This document shows positions 20,372 through 29,448 of a stretch of DNA of 64,000 nucleotides, one piece after another. Numbering within the stretch: the first letter of the stretch is position 1; the number at the start of each line of letters is the position of its first letter. The stretch is taken from NCBI GenBank assembly GCA_902621725.1, contig CACNND010000004.1:34224-98223 (forward strand). Reading direction: 5' to 3'. The stretch comes from an uncultured Alphaproteobacteria bacterium (GTDB taxonomy: Bacteria > Pseudomonadota > Alphaproteobacteria > HIMB59 > GCA-002718135). Below the pieces are notes generated by a model. That model did not search any database and was not told the DNA's origin. It worked only from the letters and a program-made list of their open reading frames with translations. Made by a program: the position numbers and the translations under genes.

Positions 20372-20389
20372 GGCACACATATGGCACAC
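20372..20389 (+). repeat. Left arm-type site GGCACACATATGGCACAC
   Basis: Two GGCACAC heptamers 11 bases apart, about one helical turn, 47 bases inside the left repeat. The identical 18-mer in the same orientation lies at 21691-21708 near the right repeat. Such paired direct heptamers near tRNA attachment sites fit the arm-binding sites of tyrosine recombinases. Confidence 0.65.
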
Positions 20390-20444
20390 ATGAAGTTATA
20401 TTTTTAATTACTTTTTGTTTATAATTCTGTAAGGAAAGTTATTC

Positions 20445-20747
20445 ATGTTTGATAATTTTAAACAAAAAGATATTTTTTGGGTGGTGCCTATAATTACTTT
20501 ATGTCTTGCTATCCTACCTATGCCAATTGGTTTTTATACACTAACGCGAATAATTATCTGTGGTAGCTCAGTTTATTTTGCTTATAATTTTTATAAATCT
20601 AAAGAGGTAACTAATACTTGGATTTTTGGTTTTTTTGCAATTTTATATAACCCAATTATTCCCGTATATTTATATGAAAAAATAATTTGGACTGTAATAA
20701 ATATAGTTACAATTTATTTTTTTTATATTAACCGAAAGAAGGTTTAA
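20445..20747 (+). CDS. Small membrane protein, DUF6804-like
   Basis: 100 residues with about three hydrophobic segments (near 11-28, 31-46 and 57-95) and a short basic tail. The pattern PMPIGFYTLTRIIICGSSVY followed by NPIIPVYLYEKIIWTVIN is like the DUF6804 membrane family, which has no known function. AAGGAAAG lies 10 bases before the ATG and TATAAT at 20420-20425. It is the first gene of a short co-directional run of three inside the element. The family match is from memory of its pattern and is not certain. Confidence 0.7.
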   Translation: MFDNFKQKDIFWVVPIITLCLAILPMPIGFYTLTRIIICGSSVYFAYNFYKSKEVTNTWIFGFFAILYNPIIPVYLYEKIIWTVINIVTIYFFYINRKKV

Positions 20748-20753
20748 CTTTAT

Positions 20754-21026
20754 ATGAGTTTGAATATTATAGCGTGGATAGTTGTTATGTTTTTTGCTCT
20801 CGGGTGGACCCTTGGTATGTTTCAAGAAAGATTTAGAACTAGATCAAATATGCTTGCTGTCATTTGGTGGTGGTTATCTATAGCTGCAGTATTTACACTT
20901 TCAATTTCTCCTTTTCATTTGTTTTATATTATGCCTCTTGCAGCAATCATGAGTATTCTTATACCAGGTCTTTTTGGTTCAATAATATTGATTGCTATCT
21001 TTTATATTATTTTTAACTACTTTTAA
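20754..21026 (+). CDS. Small multi-pass membrane protein, unknown function
   Basis: 90 residues with about three membrane segments (near 4-20, 35-52 and 55-88) joined by a short basic stretch QERFRTRSN. I do not recognise a family. The gene begins seven bases after the DUF6804-like gene, with a weak AAGG 13 bases before the ATG, and its stop overlaps the next start (TAATG), so the three genes look like an operon. It is cargo of the tRNA-Ser element. Confidence 0.7.
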   Translation: MSLNIIAWIVVMFFALGWTLGMFQERFRTRSNMLAVIWWWLSIAAVFTLSISPFHLFYIMPLAAIMSILIPGLFGSIILIAIFYIIFNYF

Positions 21027-21442
21027 TGAAAACAAAATTCATAAGCTTATTGGTCTCAATTTTATATCTTCCCTTAATTTTTATTGGTCAATTTATTGGC
21101 AATATAATTGGTTCTTTACTAACACCTATTATTAAAACTTTTGATTTGTTATGGATTTCGTGGATTATTAATTTCATTTCAGATATTTTATTTATGTTAA
21201 TTGGCGGTGTAATTGGTGGATTAATCTGTGGTTTTATAATTTCAAAAATTTATAAAAGTTTTAATTTTTTTTATGTTTCATTATTCCCTTGGTCAATAAC
21301 CTTACTTTATGTAATTGCTATTTTTTTAATAGCCCCTTCGTATGGACAAGAGATAAGTATGATATCATTTGGCGATGCGGGTGCTTGTCTTTTATCAGTA
21401 ATTTTCTTTCATATTTATCTTAGAGATAAAGAAATTAATTAA
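21026..21442 (+). CDS. Membrane protein of the mini element, unknown function
   Basis: 138 residues with about four hydrophobic segments (near 5-35, 42-75, 85-107 and 118-131) and a glycine-rich helix (LIGGVIGGLICGFIIS). It is coupled to the preceding gene by TAATG. No family is recognised. It ends five bases before the convergent small gene at 21448-21639. A membrane location for these co-directional products suggests an envelope function, for example exclusion or transport, but nothing in the sequence proves that. Confidence 0.7.
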   Translation: MKTKFISLLVSILYLPLIFIGQFIGNIIGSLLTPIIKTFDLLWISWIINFISDILFMLIGGVIGGLICGFIISKIYKSFNFFYVSLFPWSITLLYVIAIFLIAPSYGQEISMISFGDAGACLLSVIFFHIYLRDKEIN

Positions 21443-21447
21443 ATTAA

Positions 21448-21639
21448 TTATTTTATATAATTTTTCTTAAGATTATTTATTTTTCTGTATTGCCAATAAA
21501 TTATCCCAAAAAGAATAAATACAAATACCGGATATCCAATAATAAATATTAAAATATTAATTAGTTCATAAGTCGTACCAGTAAGTTTTGCTAAGTTTGC
21601 TAAAAAATCTACACAACAATAAAATATATAATCAATCAT
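21448..21639 (-). CDS. Small single-pass membrane protein, unknown function
   Basis: 63 residues: a hydrophobic segment at about 28-48 followed by a basic tail (WQYRKINNLKKNYIK), with two adjacent cysteines near residues 8-9. AAAGGAA stands 8 bases before the ATG, which supports real translation. It is convergent to the three-gene run and lies between it and the right arm-type site. No family is recognised. Confidence 0.55.
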   Translation of the reverse strand: MIDYIFYCCVDFLANLAKLTGTTYELINILIFIIGYPVFVFILFGIIYWQYRKINNLKKNYIK

Positions 21640-21690
21640 AATAAATTCCTTTGTTGCAAACTTTTACCTTTAAAAAGTGTTCAAATTTTG

Positions 21691-21708
21691 GGCACACATA
21701 TGGCACAC
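21691..21708 (+). repeat. Right arm-type site GGCACACATATGGCACAC
   Basis: An exact copy, in the same orientation, of the 18-mer at 20372-20389, located 66 bases before the right 65-bp repeat. Together the two sites flank the element's interior like P and P' arms. Confidence 0.65.
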
Positions 21709-21774
21709 TTACTAACCTAATAATATAAAATTAAATCCAAATAATCCTTGTAATCCCTTAACTAATTTCTCATT

Positions 21775-21839
21775 AGCACGCTTGGAAAGCGTGTGTAGTA
21801 GCAATACTACCGAGGGTTCGAATCCCTCTCTCTCCGCCA
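21775..21839 (+). pseudogene. Displaced tRNA-Ser 3' fragment (right direct repeat)
   Basis: 65 bases identical to the tRNA-Ser 3' part, from the anticodon stem to CCA. The preceding bases cannot form the 5' acceptor or D arm, so this is not a working tRNA. It is the piece of the original gene pushed aside by insertion. It ends 14 bases before the stop codon of the convergent methyltransferase gene. Confidence 0.93.
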
Positions 21840-21853
21840 CATTACATTTTAAA

Positions 21854-23833
21854 TCAAATTTTTTTACACCAAAATTGATACATTCCTGCAAAGATTCTCG
21901 GATTATTTTTTTCGTATTCTTCCCATTTATCAAGATTATATAAATCAATTTTATTACTATTAATTTCTTTAAAATTTTCTTTGACTAATTTATCTTCGAA
22001 TCCAAGAAAGATTAATCCTAATTTATCTAAATATTCTTTTATTTTACCTATTGTAAATCTATGTTCTTGAACGTGAAACAACAAATCCCTTACACCACTC
22101 ACTGTATAAAAATCTGGACTTGATAAAATAAAATTCCATTGTTCATCGTTATTTTCAATTAAATTTTTTCTAAAGTTAATGATATTTTTCAAATTAGATT
22201 GAAGTTTGAGTTTATTAATTTTATTTTTAATTTGTTTTATATGTTGTCTAGCTCTTTCACTATACAATCCAATTAGCATTAAAGAATCATTATTTAAGCA
22301 TGATGTTAATATTTCCCATCCTCTAAATGGATTATCCATATGATGAAGAACACCGACTGATTCAATTATATCAAACTTTCTATTTATTGATTTTAAATCA
22401 AGGATATCCCCTTGAATAAAATCAATATTATTAATTTTTAGTTCATTTGCTTTTCTTTTTGCATATGATAAGCTTTTAAAACTTAAGTCTAGAGCAAGTA
22501 TTTTAGATTTTTTATATTTTGAAGCAGTTGTGATGGCATGTTGACCAGTTCCACAACCCGCAATTAAAATTTCTGGTCTATCAGAAATTCTTATTTTTTT
22601 TAAATCTAATTTCAAATCACTATCTTTTATTACGTCTTTAATATTTCTAGGCTCAATACTTAATCCAAGATTTTGCCATCTAGGATAGGGATTTTCCTCA
22701 TATTGTTTTTTTACCTTAATAGAAACGTGATCCTCTACTTTTGATATAGACTTTATTGATTTAGATATTTGGTTTTCAATTTTATTTTGAATTATATGTA
22801 ATTCAAATATCTCTTTTAATTTAACTGAAAATTTTATTTTATTTGACCAACTAAACTTAGTTAAAGGTTCATAACACGATAGGCATAATATGTCTAAATC
22901 ACTAATTTTTTTATTTTCATTTAAATTATTTTTAATTCTTTCATCAATTTTTTTAATTTTTTCTATTTCATCCTTTGTTTGATCATATATGTATTCATTA
23001 AGAAAACATTGCAAAGATAAAGAAATTAAAAAATCAATTTTAGTGTTGTCAATTTTTAATTTGTATGTCTGATTTAAAATTTCCTTTCTTATCTTTACAA
23101 AATTTCTCTCAATAAAATAATCAGGAATAGGACACACTTTCATAAATTGCATAAGAAGAGAATTTTTTTGCAAATTATTTAAAACATAATTAAAATCTTT
23201 ATTAGCTATTTTATTTTCAATCAAAGATAAATTATTTTTCAAATCTGTATTTAAATATAAACCATTTAAAACATTGGAAGCAATAGCATTTGGCCTAACA
23301 ATAATTTTTTCTTTTAAAAGAAACAAAAGATATTTGTTAATATTTTTATTTTCACTATTTATTATATAAAACTGAAGTACAGCAGCTAAGTTATAATATG
23401 CTACTTTATAATTTGAATTAATTTCTAAAGTTGATAAATAACATTCAATAGCTTTTTTATTTAGGCCCTTTTTTCTATATATATTTCCAAGATTATTATG
23501 AGCTTTAAAATAATTCTTATCTAGTTTTATGACCTTAATATAATTTTCAATTGCTTTATCTTCTTCATTTAATTTGCTTAAAGTATAAGCTAAATTATAA
23601 TAACCATCAGTGTATTTAGGGCTAAGATTTACTACTTTGATAAATAAATTTTTTGCTAGTTGATAATTTTTAAGTTCTGTAAACACTGCCCCTTGAATAT
23701 TATGGAGTAGAATAGATTTAGGAAATTCATTTAATAGTTCATTTGATAATCTTAAGAGTTCATCAAATTTTTTTATTTCAAATAATGATATTAATTTTTT
23801 TATTTTTATTTCTGAAGGTTCGATGGTTTTCAT
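21854..23833 (-). CDS. TPR-repeat protein fused to a class I SAM methyltransferase
   Basis: 659 residues. Tetratricopeptide repeats fill about residues 30-150 (NIQGAVFTELKNYQLAKNLF, AHNNLGNIYRKKGLNKKAIE). A long helical middle region of unknown fold follows. The C-terminal methyltransferase domain has motif I ILIAGCGTGQHA near 418-430, the acidic motif II LALDLS and IESVGVLHHMDNP. The target is unknown; proteins with this layout probably methylate a protein or small molecule bound through the TPR part. It starts directly after the yejF stop, so it may be transcribed with yejABEF. Its 3' end abuts the mini element. Confidence 0.85.
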   Translation of the reverse strand: MKTIEPSEIKIKKLISLFEIKKFDELLRLSNELLNEFPKSILLHNIQGAVFTELKNYQLAKNLFIKVVNLSPKYTDGYYNLAYTLSKLNEEDKAIENYIKVIKLDKNYFKAHNNLGNIYRKKGLNKKAIECYLSTLEINSNYKVAYYNLAAVLQFYIINSENKNINKYLLFLLKEKIIVRPNAIASNVLNGLYLNTDLKNNLSLIENKIANKDFNYVLNNLQKNSLLMQFMKVCPIPDYFIERNFVKIRKEILNQTYKLKIDNTKIDFLISLSLQCFLNEYIYDQTKDEIEKIKKIDERIKNNLNENKKISDLDILCLSCYEPLTKFSWSNKIKFSVKLKEIFELHIIQNKIENQISKSIKSISKVEDHVSIKVKKQYEENPYPRWQNLGLSIEPRNIKDVIKDSDLKLDLKKIRISDRPEILIAGCGTGQHAITTASKYKKSKILALDLSFKSLSYAKRKANELKINNIDFIQGDILDLKSINRKFDIIESVGVLHHMDNPFRGWEILTSCLNNDSLMLIGLYSERARQHIKQIKNKINKLKLQSNLKNIINFRKNLIENNDEQWNFILSSPDFYTVSGVRDLLFHVQEHRFTIGKIKEYLDKLGLIFLGFEDKLVKENFKEINSNKIDLYNLDKWEEYEKNNPRIFAGMYQFWCKKI

Positions 23834-25411
23834 CTATGAAACTGAAGAAATAAGTTTTTTAGTATATTCAGACTTAGGAAAATTAAATAAATTACTACTA
23901 GTATTTTCTTCTATAATTAATCCATCTTTTAAAACAATAATTCTATCTGATATTGCTTTGATAACTGTCATATCATGACTAATAAATATATAACTAAGAT
24001 TTAGTTGTTTTTGGAGCTTATTTAGAAGACTGATTATTTGACTTTGAATTGTTATGTCTAAAGCTGATGTAGGTTCATCTAAAATTAAAATTTTCGGCTC
24101 CAAAATAAGAGCTCTTGCAATAGCAATTCTCTGACGTTGACCACCTGAAAACTCGTGAGGATATTTTTCAATAGTTTTTTTGTACTCTAATCCAACTTTA
24201 TTTAATATATTTTTTATTTTTTCTTCTTTTTCTTTTTTATTTATGTGTGGATAATGAATTAATAAGCCTTCAGAAATAATATCTTCTATATTCATTCTTG
24301 GACTTAATGACGAAAATGGATCTTGAAAAACAATCTGTATTTGCTTTCTCAAATTTAATATTTCCTTTTTATTTAATTGACTAATATCTCTTTTATTTAT
24401 TTTTATTTTTCCTTTTGATTCAATTAAATTTAAAATTGCTAAAATAAGAGATGTTTTTCCTGAACCTGACTCTCCAACGATACCTATGCTTTCACCAATT
24501 TTTAAATCAAAACTGACATTTTTAATGGCTTTTACATAATCAACTGTTCTTTTCAAAAGACCTTTCCTGATTGGATACCACACATCTAAACCCTCAACTT
24601 TCAATATAGAATCTGAAGATAAATTTTTACTCTCTTTAATATTACTTTGAAAAAAAACTAATTCTTTTGTATATTCATCTTTTGGATTATTAAAAATTTC
24701 GTTATTTGATCCGAATTCAATAATCCTACCATTTTTCATTACGTAAATATAATCTGATAATTTTTTTACAACTGATAAATCATGACTTATAAAAACTAAA
24801 GACATTCCCAATCTAGATTGTATATTTTTTAAAAGTTCTAAAATTTGTAGTTGTATTGTGACGTCTAAAGCAGTTGTAGGTTCATCCGCAATAAGAACTT
24901 CTGGGTTATTAGCAATGCTCATTGCGATCATAGCTCTTTGTCTCTGTCCACCTGATAATTCATAAGGATATATTTTTGGCCTTGTTGCAATGTTATCTAA
25001 ACCCACTTCTTTTAATAAATTTATAGTTTTTATCTTAGCTTCATTCTTGCTAATTACATTGTGAGTTGTAATAATCTCCTCAATTTGTTTGTTAATTGTG
25101 TGCAAAGGATTTAAACTTGTCATGGGTTCTTGAAAAATTGTAGAAATTTTATTTCCTCTTATTTTTTGTATTTCACTTTCATTTAATTTCAATAAATTGA
25201 CATTATTAAAAAATATATTACCATTTTTAATTTCAGCACCATTAGGTAGAAGCTTTAAAATACTTAGTGCAGATAAAGTTTTGCCTGAACCTGATTCTCC
25301 AACAATAGCAGTAGTTTTTCCTTTTATAACATCTAGATTTATATTTTTTACTACTTCAATATTTCTATTAAACTCAATTGTAAGATTTTCTATTGAAACT
25401 ATTTTATCCAT
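23834..25411 (-). CDS. yejF: Peptide/microcin C ABC transporter, double ATPase subunit
   Basis: 525 residues holding two ABC ATPase domains in one chain. Walker A motifs are GESGSGKT at 38-45 and near 310-318; signatures LSGGQRQR near 152 and FSGGQRQR near 424; each has a DEPT(S/T)ALD Walker B. This fused form is YejF (in the Dpp/Opp family most transporters have two separate ATPases). It powers uptake of oligopeptides through YejB/YejE at the inner membrane. It lies one base after yejE and directly precedes the TPR-methyltransferase gene. Confidence 0.95.
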   Translation of the reverse strand: MDKIVSIENLTIEFNRNIEVVKNINLDVIKGKTTAIVGESGSGKTLSALSILKLLPNGAEIKNGNIFFNNVNLLKLNESEIQKIRGNKISTIFQEPMTSLNPLHTINKQIEEIITTHNVISKNEAKIKTINLLKEVGLDNIATRPKIYPYELSGGQRQRAMIAMSIANNPEVLIADEPTTALDVTIQLQILELLKNIQSRLGMSLVFISHDLSVVKKLSDYIYVMKNGRIIEFGSNNEIFNNPKDEYTKELVFFQSNIKESKNLSSDSILKVEGLDVWYPIRKGLLKRTVDYVKAIKNVSFDLKIGESIGIVGESGSGKTSLILAILNLIESKGKIKINKRDISQLNKKEILNLRKQIQIVFQDPFSSLSPRMNIEDIISEGLLIHYPHINKKEKEEKIKNILNKVGLEYKKTIEKYPHEFSGGQRQRIAIARALILEPKILILDEPTSALDITIQSQIISLLNKLQKQLNLSYIFISHDMTVIKAISDRIIVLKDGLIIEENTSSNLFNFPKSEYTKKLISSVS

Positions 25412-25412
25412 T

Positions 25413-26441
25413 TTAATTAAAAGTCTTTCTGGGATCTAAAGAGTCTCTAATTGCTTCACCTACAAAGACTAACAGACCTAACATCAATCCTAAAGTTAAA
25501 AAACTTGTAATTCCAAGCCATGGAGCTTGTAAATTATTCCTTCCTTGATTTACCATTTCTCCTAATGATGCTGAACCGGGTGGTAAGCCAAAACCTAAGA
25601 AATCAAGACCTGATAATGCAGTTACAGATGCGCTTAAACTGAATGGAAGAAAAGTAACAGTAGCAATAGTAGCATTAGGTAACATGTGTCTAATTATTAT
25701 TTTTATGTTCGAAACCCCTAGTGCTTTAGCAGCTCTTATATAGTCAAAATTCCTAGCTCTTAAAAATTCTGCTCGAACTACGCCAACATAACCCATCCAA
25801 CTAAAAAGTAACAAGATAATCAAAAGCCACCAAAAATTTGGTTGAATTACACTAGCTAAAATTATTAAGACATACAAAGTTGGAATGGCTGACCAGACTT
25901 CCATGAATCTTTGGAAGAATAAATCAGTCTTTCCACCAAAATACCCCTGTATTGCTCCTGCAGATACTCCTATAATCATTGAAAAAAATGTTAAAGTAAA
26001 TCCAAATAATACGGATATTCGGAAACCATAAATTAATCTTGATAGTACATCTCTTGCTTGATCATCAGTACCAAGCCAATTTTTATTTGAAGGCGGTGAA
26101 GGAGCTGGGGCAGATAAATCTCTTATTATAGTATTATATGAATATGGAATTATAGGCATAATCATCCATCCATTTTCATCAATTAAGTTTCTAACATATG
26201 GATCTTTATAATCTGCCTCTGTTTCAAAATCCCCTCCAAATGTTGTTTCTGAATAGAAAGAAAATATTGGATAATAAAAATTCGAGTTATATTTTACTAA
26301 TAAGGGTTTTTCATTTGCAATAAAATTAGCAAACAAAGAAATAATAAATAAAAAACTGAATATCCAAAAAGAATAATAACCTCTTTTGTTGTTCTTAAAG
26401 TTATTTAGTCTTCTTTGATTTAATTTTGATAATTTCTTCAT
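25413..26441 (-). CDS. yejE: Peptide/microcin C ABC transporter permease
   Basis: 342 residues. After one N-terminal membrane helix (about 22-42) there is the YejE-specific periplasmic insert ([39 protein letters not shown]), then five helices with the permease EAA-type loop ([20 protein letters not shown]). It pairs with YejB to form the channel. ATGA overlap with yejB indicates coupled translation. Confidence 0.95.
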   Translation of the reverse strand: MKKLSKLNQRRLNNFKNNKRGYYSFWIFSFLFIISLFANFIANEKPLLVKYNSNFYYPIFSFYSETTFGGDFETEADYKDPYVRNLIDENGWMIMPIIPYSYNTIIRDLSAPAPSPPSNKNWLGTDDQARDVLSRLIYGFRISVLFGFTLTFFSMIIGVSAGAIQGYFGGKTDLFFQRFMEVWSAIPTLYVLIILASVIQPNFWWLLIILLLFSWMGYVGVVRAEFLRARNFDYIRAAKALGVSNIKIIIRHMLPNATIATVTFLPFSLSASVTALSGLDFLGFGLPPGSASLGEMVNQGRNNLQAPWLGITSFLTLGLMLGLLVFVGEAIRDSLDPRKTFN

Positions 26442-27541
26442 TGTCTTGATTCAAAATCTATACGTGGATCAATAATTGAGTACATAAAATCTCCAATTAT
26501 TCCCATAACCAAACCGAGTAGTGAGAAAAAATAAAGTGTTGCAAATATAACTGGATAATCTCTAGTCAGAGCAGCTTCGTATCCTAATAAACCTAAACCA
26601 TCTAAAGAAAAAATAACCTCAATGAACAGAGAACTTGAAAAAAGAATTCCAATAAATGCTGATGGAAAACCAGCAATTACTATTAACATTGCGTTTCTAA
26701 ATACATGACCATAAAGAACCTGTCTTTCAGTTAAACCTTTAGACCGTGCTGTGATTACATATTGTTGATTTACTTGATCAAGAAATGAGTTTTTTGTTAA
26801 AAAAGTCAGTCCAGCAAAGCCGCTTACAAGCATAGCAGTTAAAGGTAGTGCTAAATGCCAGAAGTAATCTACTATTTTTTGAAATAATGTTAACTCATCA
26901 AAATTTTCAGAAAATAAACCTCTTAGAGGAAAAATATCATAAAACCTTCCTCCTGCAAAAAATACAATTAGTATTACAGCAAATAAAAAATTTGGTATTG
27001 CATAACCAATTGTTACAATTGAGCTTGATACTATATCAAACTTTGATCCATCCTTTATCGCTTTTCTTATACCAAGAGGAATAGATATTAAATATACTAA
27101 TAAAGTTGTCCATAAACCAAGTGATATTGAAACTGGCATTTTATCTAAAACAATTGAAGTTACCTTTTGATCTCTAAAAAAACTTTCACCAAAATCAAAC
27201 GTTAGATATCCTTTAAGCATTTTAATAAATCGTTCATGAGCCGGTTTGTCCATTCCATACATTTTTTCTATTTCTTTTATAATGTCTGGGTCAAGACCTT
27301 GTGCCCCCCTATATTTACTATCGTTAACTGATGTAGAATTATCTCGGTTAAATTCTAGTGTTTCACCTTCGCCACCACCAGAAAATCGAGCTGTTGACTC
27401 AACAGCTGTACCAGTCATTTGTGCAATCATTTGTTCTACTGGGCCTCCTGGAACAATTTGAATGATTGCAAAATTTATAATCATTATCCCAAAAAGAGTT
27501 GGGATAATCAATAGAAGTCTTTTTATTAAGTAAGCACCCAT
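26438..27541 (-). CDS. yejB: Peptide/microcin C ABC transporter permease
   Basis: 367 residues, a DppB-type permease with the long YejB-specific periplasmic stretch after helix 1 ([20 protein letters not shown] region, near 32-110). Six membrane helices and the conserved [20 protein letters not shown] loop facing YejF are visible. It follows yejA after 39 bases and overlaps yejE by four. Confidence 0.95.
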   Translation of the reverse strand: MGAYLIKRLLLIIPTLFGIMIINFAIIQIVPGGPVEQMIAQMTGTAVESTARFSGGGEGETLEFNRDNSTSVNDSKYRGAQGLDPDIIKEIEKMYGMDKPAHERFIKMLKGYLTFDFGESFFRDQKVTSIVLDKMPVSISLGLWTTLLVYLISIPLGIRKAIKDGSKFDIVSSSIVTIGYAIPNFLFAVILIVFFAGGRFYDIFPLRGLFSENFDELTLFQKIVDYFWHLALPLTAMLVSGFAGLTFLTKNSFLDQVNQQYVITARSKGLTERQVLYGHVFRNAMLIVIAGFPSAFIGILFSSSLFIEVIFSLDGLGLLGYEAALTRDYPVIFATLYFFSLLGLVMGIIGDFMYSIIDPRIDFESRQ

Positions 27542-27580
27542 TTTGTGCTATTTTATATTATTTCTAATAAACTTTAATAA

Positions 27581-29407
27581 TTAGTTTGATGTTCTATTTG
27601 ATTGGATTGTTTCAAATTTATTCTGGTTAATCCACCATGTATCGAAGCCTAAAGAGTATTTTGGTTTTATTTTTGGTTGATCAAAAAAATCCCAATATAG
27701 AACTCTGTATGAGGAGATGTGCCATTGTGGAATAACATAATAATTCCATAGAAGAACTCGATCTAGAGCTTTGGTTATTGTAATTAATTCTTCTCTATCA
27801 CTAGCATTAATTAGACTTTCAATTAATCCATCTACAGCATAATTTTTTATACCAACAACATTTCTAGAGCCATCAGTATCTGCTGCATCAGAACCCCAAA
27901 AATTTCTTTGCTCGTTACCTGGAGATAAAGATTGACCAAAAGTTTGCACAACCATATCAAAATCAAATGTTTCCATTCTTTTTTGATATTGTGCACTATC
28001 AATTGTTCTTACTTCAGCAATTATTCCTAATTTTTCGAGATTATCTTTAAATGGGAAAACTATTCTTTCAAAAGCTGGTGATCGTAATAAGATTTCAAAT
28101 TCAAAAGGTTCTTTTGTACTAGAATGTATAAGCTTACCATCAACTAATACCCATCCAGATTCTTCTAAAAGTTTTGAAGCTTCTTGCAATTGTATCCTCA
28201 TATAACCGGAACCATCTGTAACTGGATTTGTATATTCTTCTGTAAATATCTCTTTTGGCAGTACATCAAAATATGGATTTAAAAAATTTAATTCTTCTTT
28301 TGAAGGAAGACCAGAGGAAGCTAGTTCTGAATTTTCAAAAAAGCTATCTGTTCTTTTATATGCATCAAAGAATAAATTTTTATTAGACCACTCAAAGTCA
28401 AAAGCATAAGAAAGAGCCTTTCTTACTCTTCTATCTTTAAATTTATCTTTTCTTATATTAAATGCAAAACCTTGCATGCCTTGTGGATTTTCATGACTTA
28501 TTAATTCTTTTTTAATTAAGCCTTCATTCACTGCGTTTATATCATACGCAGTTGCCCATTCTTTTGATGAATTTTCAGAAAAGAAGTCAATCTCACCAGA
28601 TTTAAAAGCTTCTCTTTCTATACCTCTGTCTTTGTAATAATCATATCTAATTGTGCCGAAGTTATCTTTACCAATTTTAATTGGTATTGATGCACCAAAA
28701 CCCCAATAATTTTTATCTAGTTCGTAAGTAATTGATCTCCCACTATCAAATGATTTAATTTTATATGGACCACTTCCAATTGGTATTTCCAGAGATGTTT
28801 CTTCAAAGTTTTTACTTTCCCAATAATGTTTTGGTAGAACAGGTAATTGACCAACAATTAATACTAATTCTTTATTCGTGTTTGTTGTAAAATTAAATCT
28901 CACTTTATTTTCTTGTTCTTTAATTACTTCTTTTACATCTCCATAGTAGTATTTATAAAATGGGTGCCCTTTTTCCATTAGGGTATTAAATGTCCAAACA
29001 ACATCGTCAGCTGTAATTTTTTTCCCATCGTGCCAATACGCTTCGTTTCTTAATGTAAATGAAACCCAAGATCTATCATCTGGCCATTCAATCGTTTCTG
29101 CCAATAATCCGTATTCCGTAAATGCTTCATCGCTAGATCCCGTTGTTAATGTTTCATATAATCCTCCAATTCCGGCTGCCGAGGTACCTTTTAAAATAAA
29201 TGGATTGAAACTGTCATAGGTTCCAATGGCACTTCTTACTATTGATCCACCTTTTATTGAATTTGGATAAATGTATTCAACATTTTCAAAATCTTTTGAG
29301 TATTTTGGCTCACCATGCATTGCAATTGCATGTGATATATTAGTATTTGCTTGTGCTTTTAATTGAAAAATTAGACTAAGCGTAAATATTAAAGTGAGTA
29401 TTTTCAT
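27581..29407 (-). CDS. yejA: Peptide/microcin C ABC transporter, periplasmic binding protein
   Basis: 608 residues, a cluster C (SBP_bac_5) binding protein. Signal peptide at 1-20 ends LKAQA; mature start NTNISHAIAMHGEPKYS is typical of YejA. It captures peptides in the periplasm for YejBEF. Being first in the operon and secreted in excess is normal for such proteins. In streamlined marine bacteria it would serve scavenging of dissolved peptides, and the same transporter is the entry route of microcin C in enterobacteria. Confidence 0.95.
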   Translation of the reverse strand: MKILTLIFTLSLIFQLKAQANTNISHAIAMHGEPKYSKDFENVEYIYPNSIKGGSIVRSAIGTYDSFNPFILKGTSAAGIGGLYETLTTGSSDEAFTEYGLLAETIEWPDDRSWVSFTLRNEAYWHDGKKITADDVVWTFNTLMEKGHPFYKYYYGDVKEVIKEQENKVRFNFTTNTNKELVLIVGQLPVLPKHYWESKNFEETSLEIPIGSGPYKIKSFDSGRSITYELDKNYWGFGASIPIKIGKDNFGTIRYDYYKDRGIEREAFKSGEIDFFSENSSKEWATAYDINAVNEGLIKKELISHENPQGMQGFAFNIRKDKFKDRRVRKALSYAFDFEWSNKNLFFDAYKRTDSFFENSELASSGLPSKEELNFLNPYFDVLPKEIFTEEYTNPVTDGSGYMRIQLQEASKLLEESGWVLVDGKLIHSSTKEPFEFEILLRSPAFERIVFPFKDNLEKLGIIAEVRTIDSAQYQKRMETFDFDMVVQTFGQSLSPGNEQRNFWGSDAADTDGSRNVVGIKNYAVDGLIESLINASDREELITITKALDRVLLWNYYVIPQWHISSYRVLYWDFFDQPKIKPKYSLGFDTWWINQNKFETIQSNRTSN

Positions 29408-29448
29408 ACTTGTAATATATGTCTATTTATTAAAAATTAAAATAAATT

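Larger units (their letters stand above)
20260..21839. mobile_element. Probable integrase-less mini integrative element at tRNA-Ser
   Basis: A 1,515-bp unit is framed by a perfect 65-bp direct repeat of the tRNA-Ser 3' portion (20260-20324 and 21775-21839). The repeat starts in the 5' anticodon stem and ends at CCA, the usual footprint of tyrosine recombinases. Just inside each end lies GGCACAC-ATAT-GGCACAC in the same orientation, like integrase arm-type sites. The interior carries four small genes, at least three of them clearly multi-pass membrane proteins, and no recombinase, transposase or phage gene. It is probably mobilised in trans by another element's integrase, or is a deletion remnant. 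Confidence 0.8.

Noticed and set aside
21775..21839. A second working tRNA-Ser
   Set aside because: Only the 3' 65 bases are present; the upstream sequence cannot make the acceptor or D stem.
21712..21948. Minus-strand frame of 78 codons across the right repeat
   Set aside because: It is antisense to the tRNA-Ser fragment; the REGFEPS and HTLSKRA stretch is the well-known false protein from tRNA-Ser antisense. It also overlaps the end of the methyltransferase gene.
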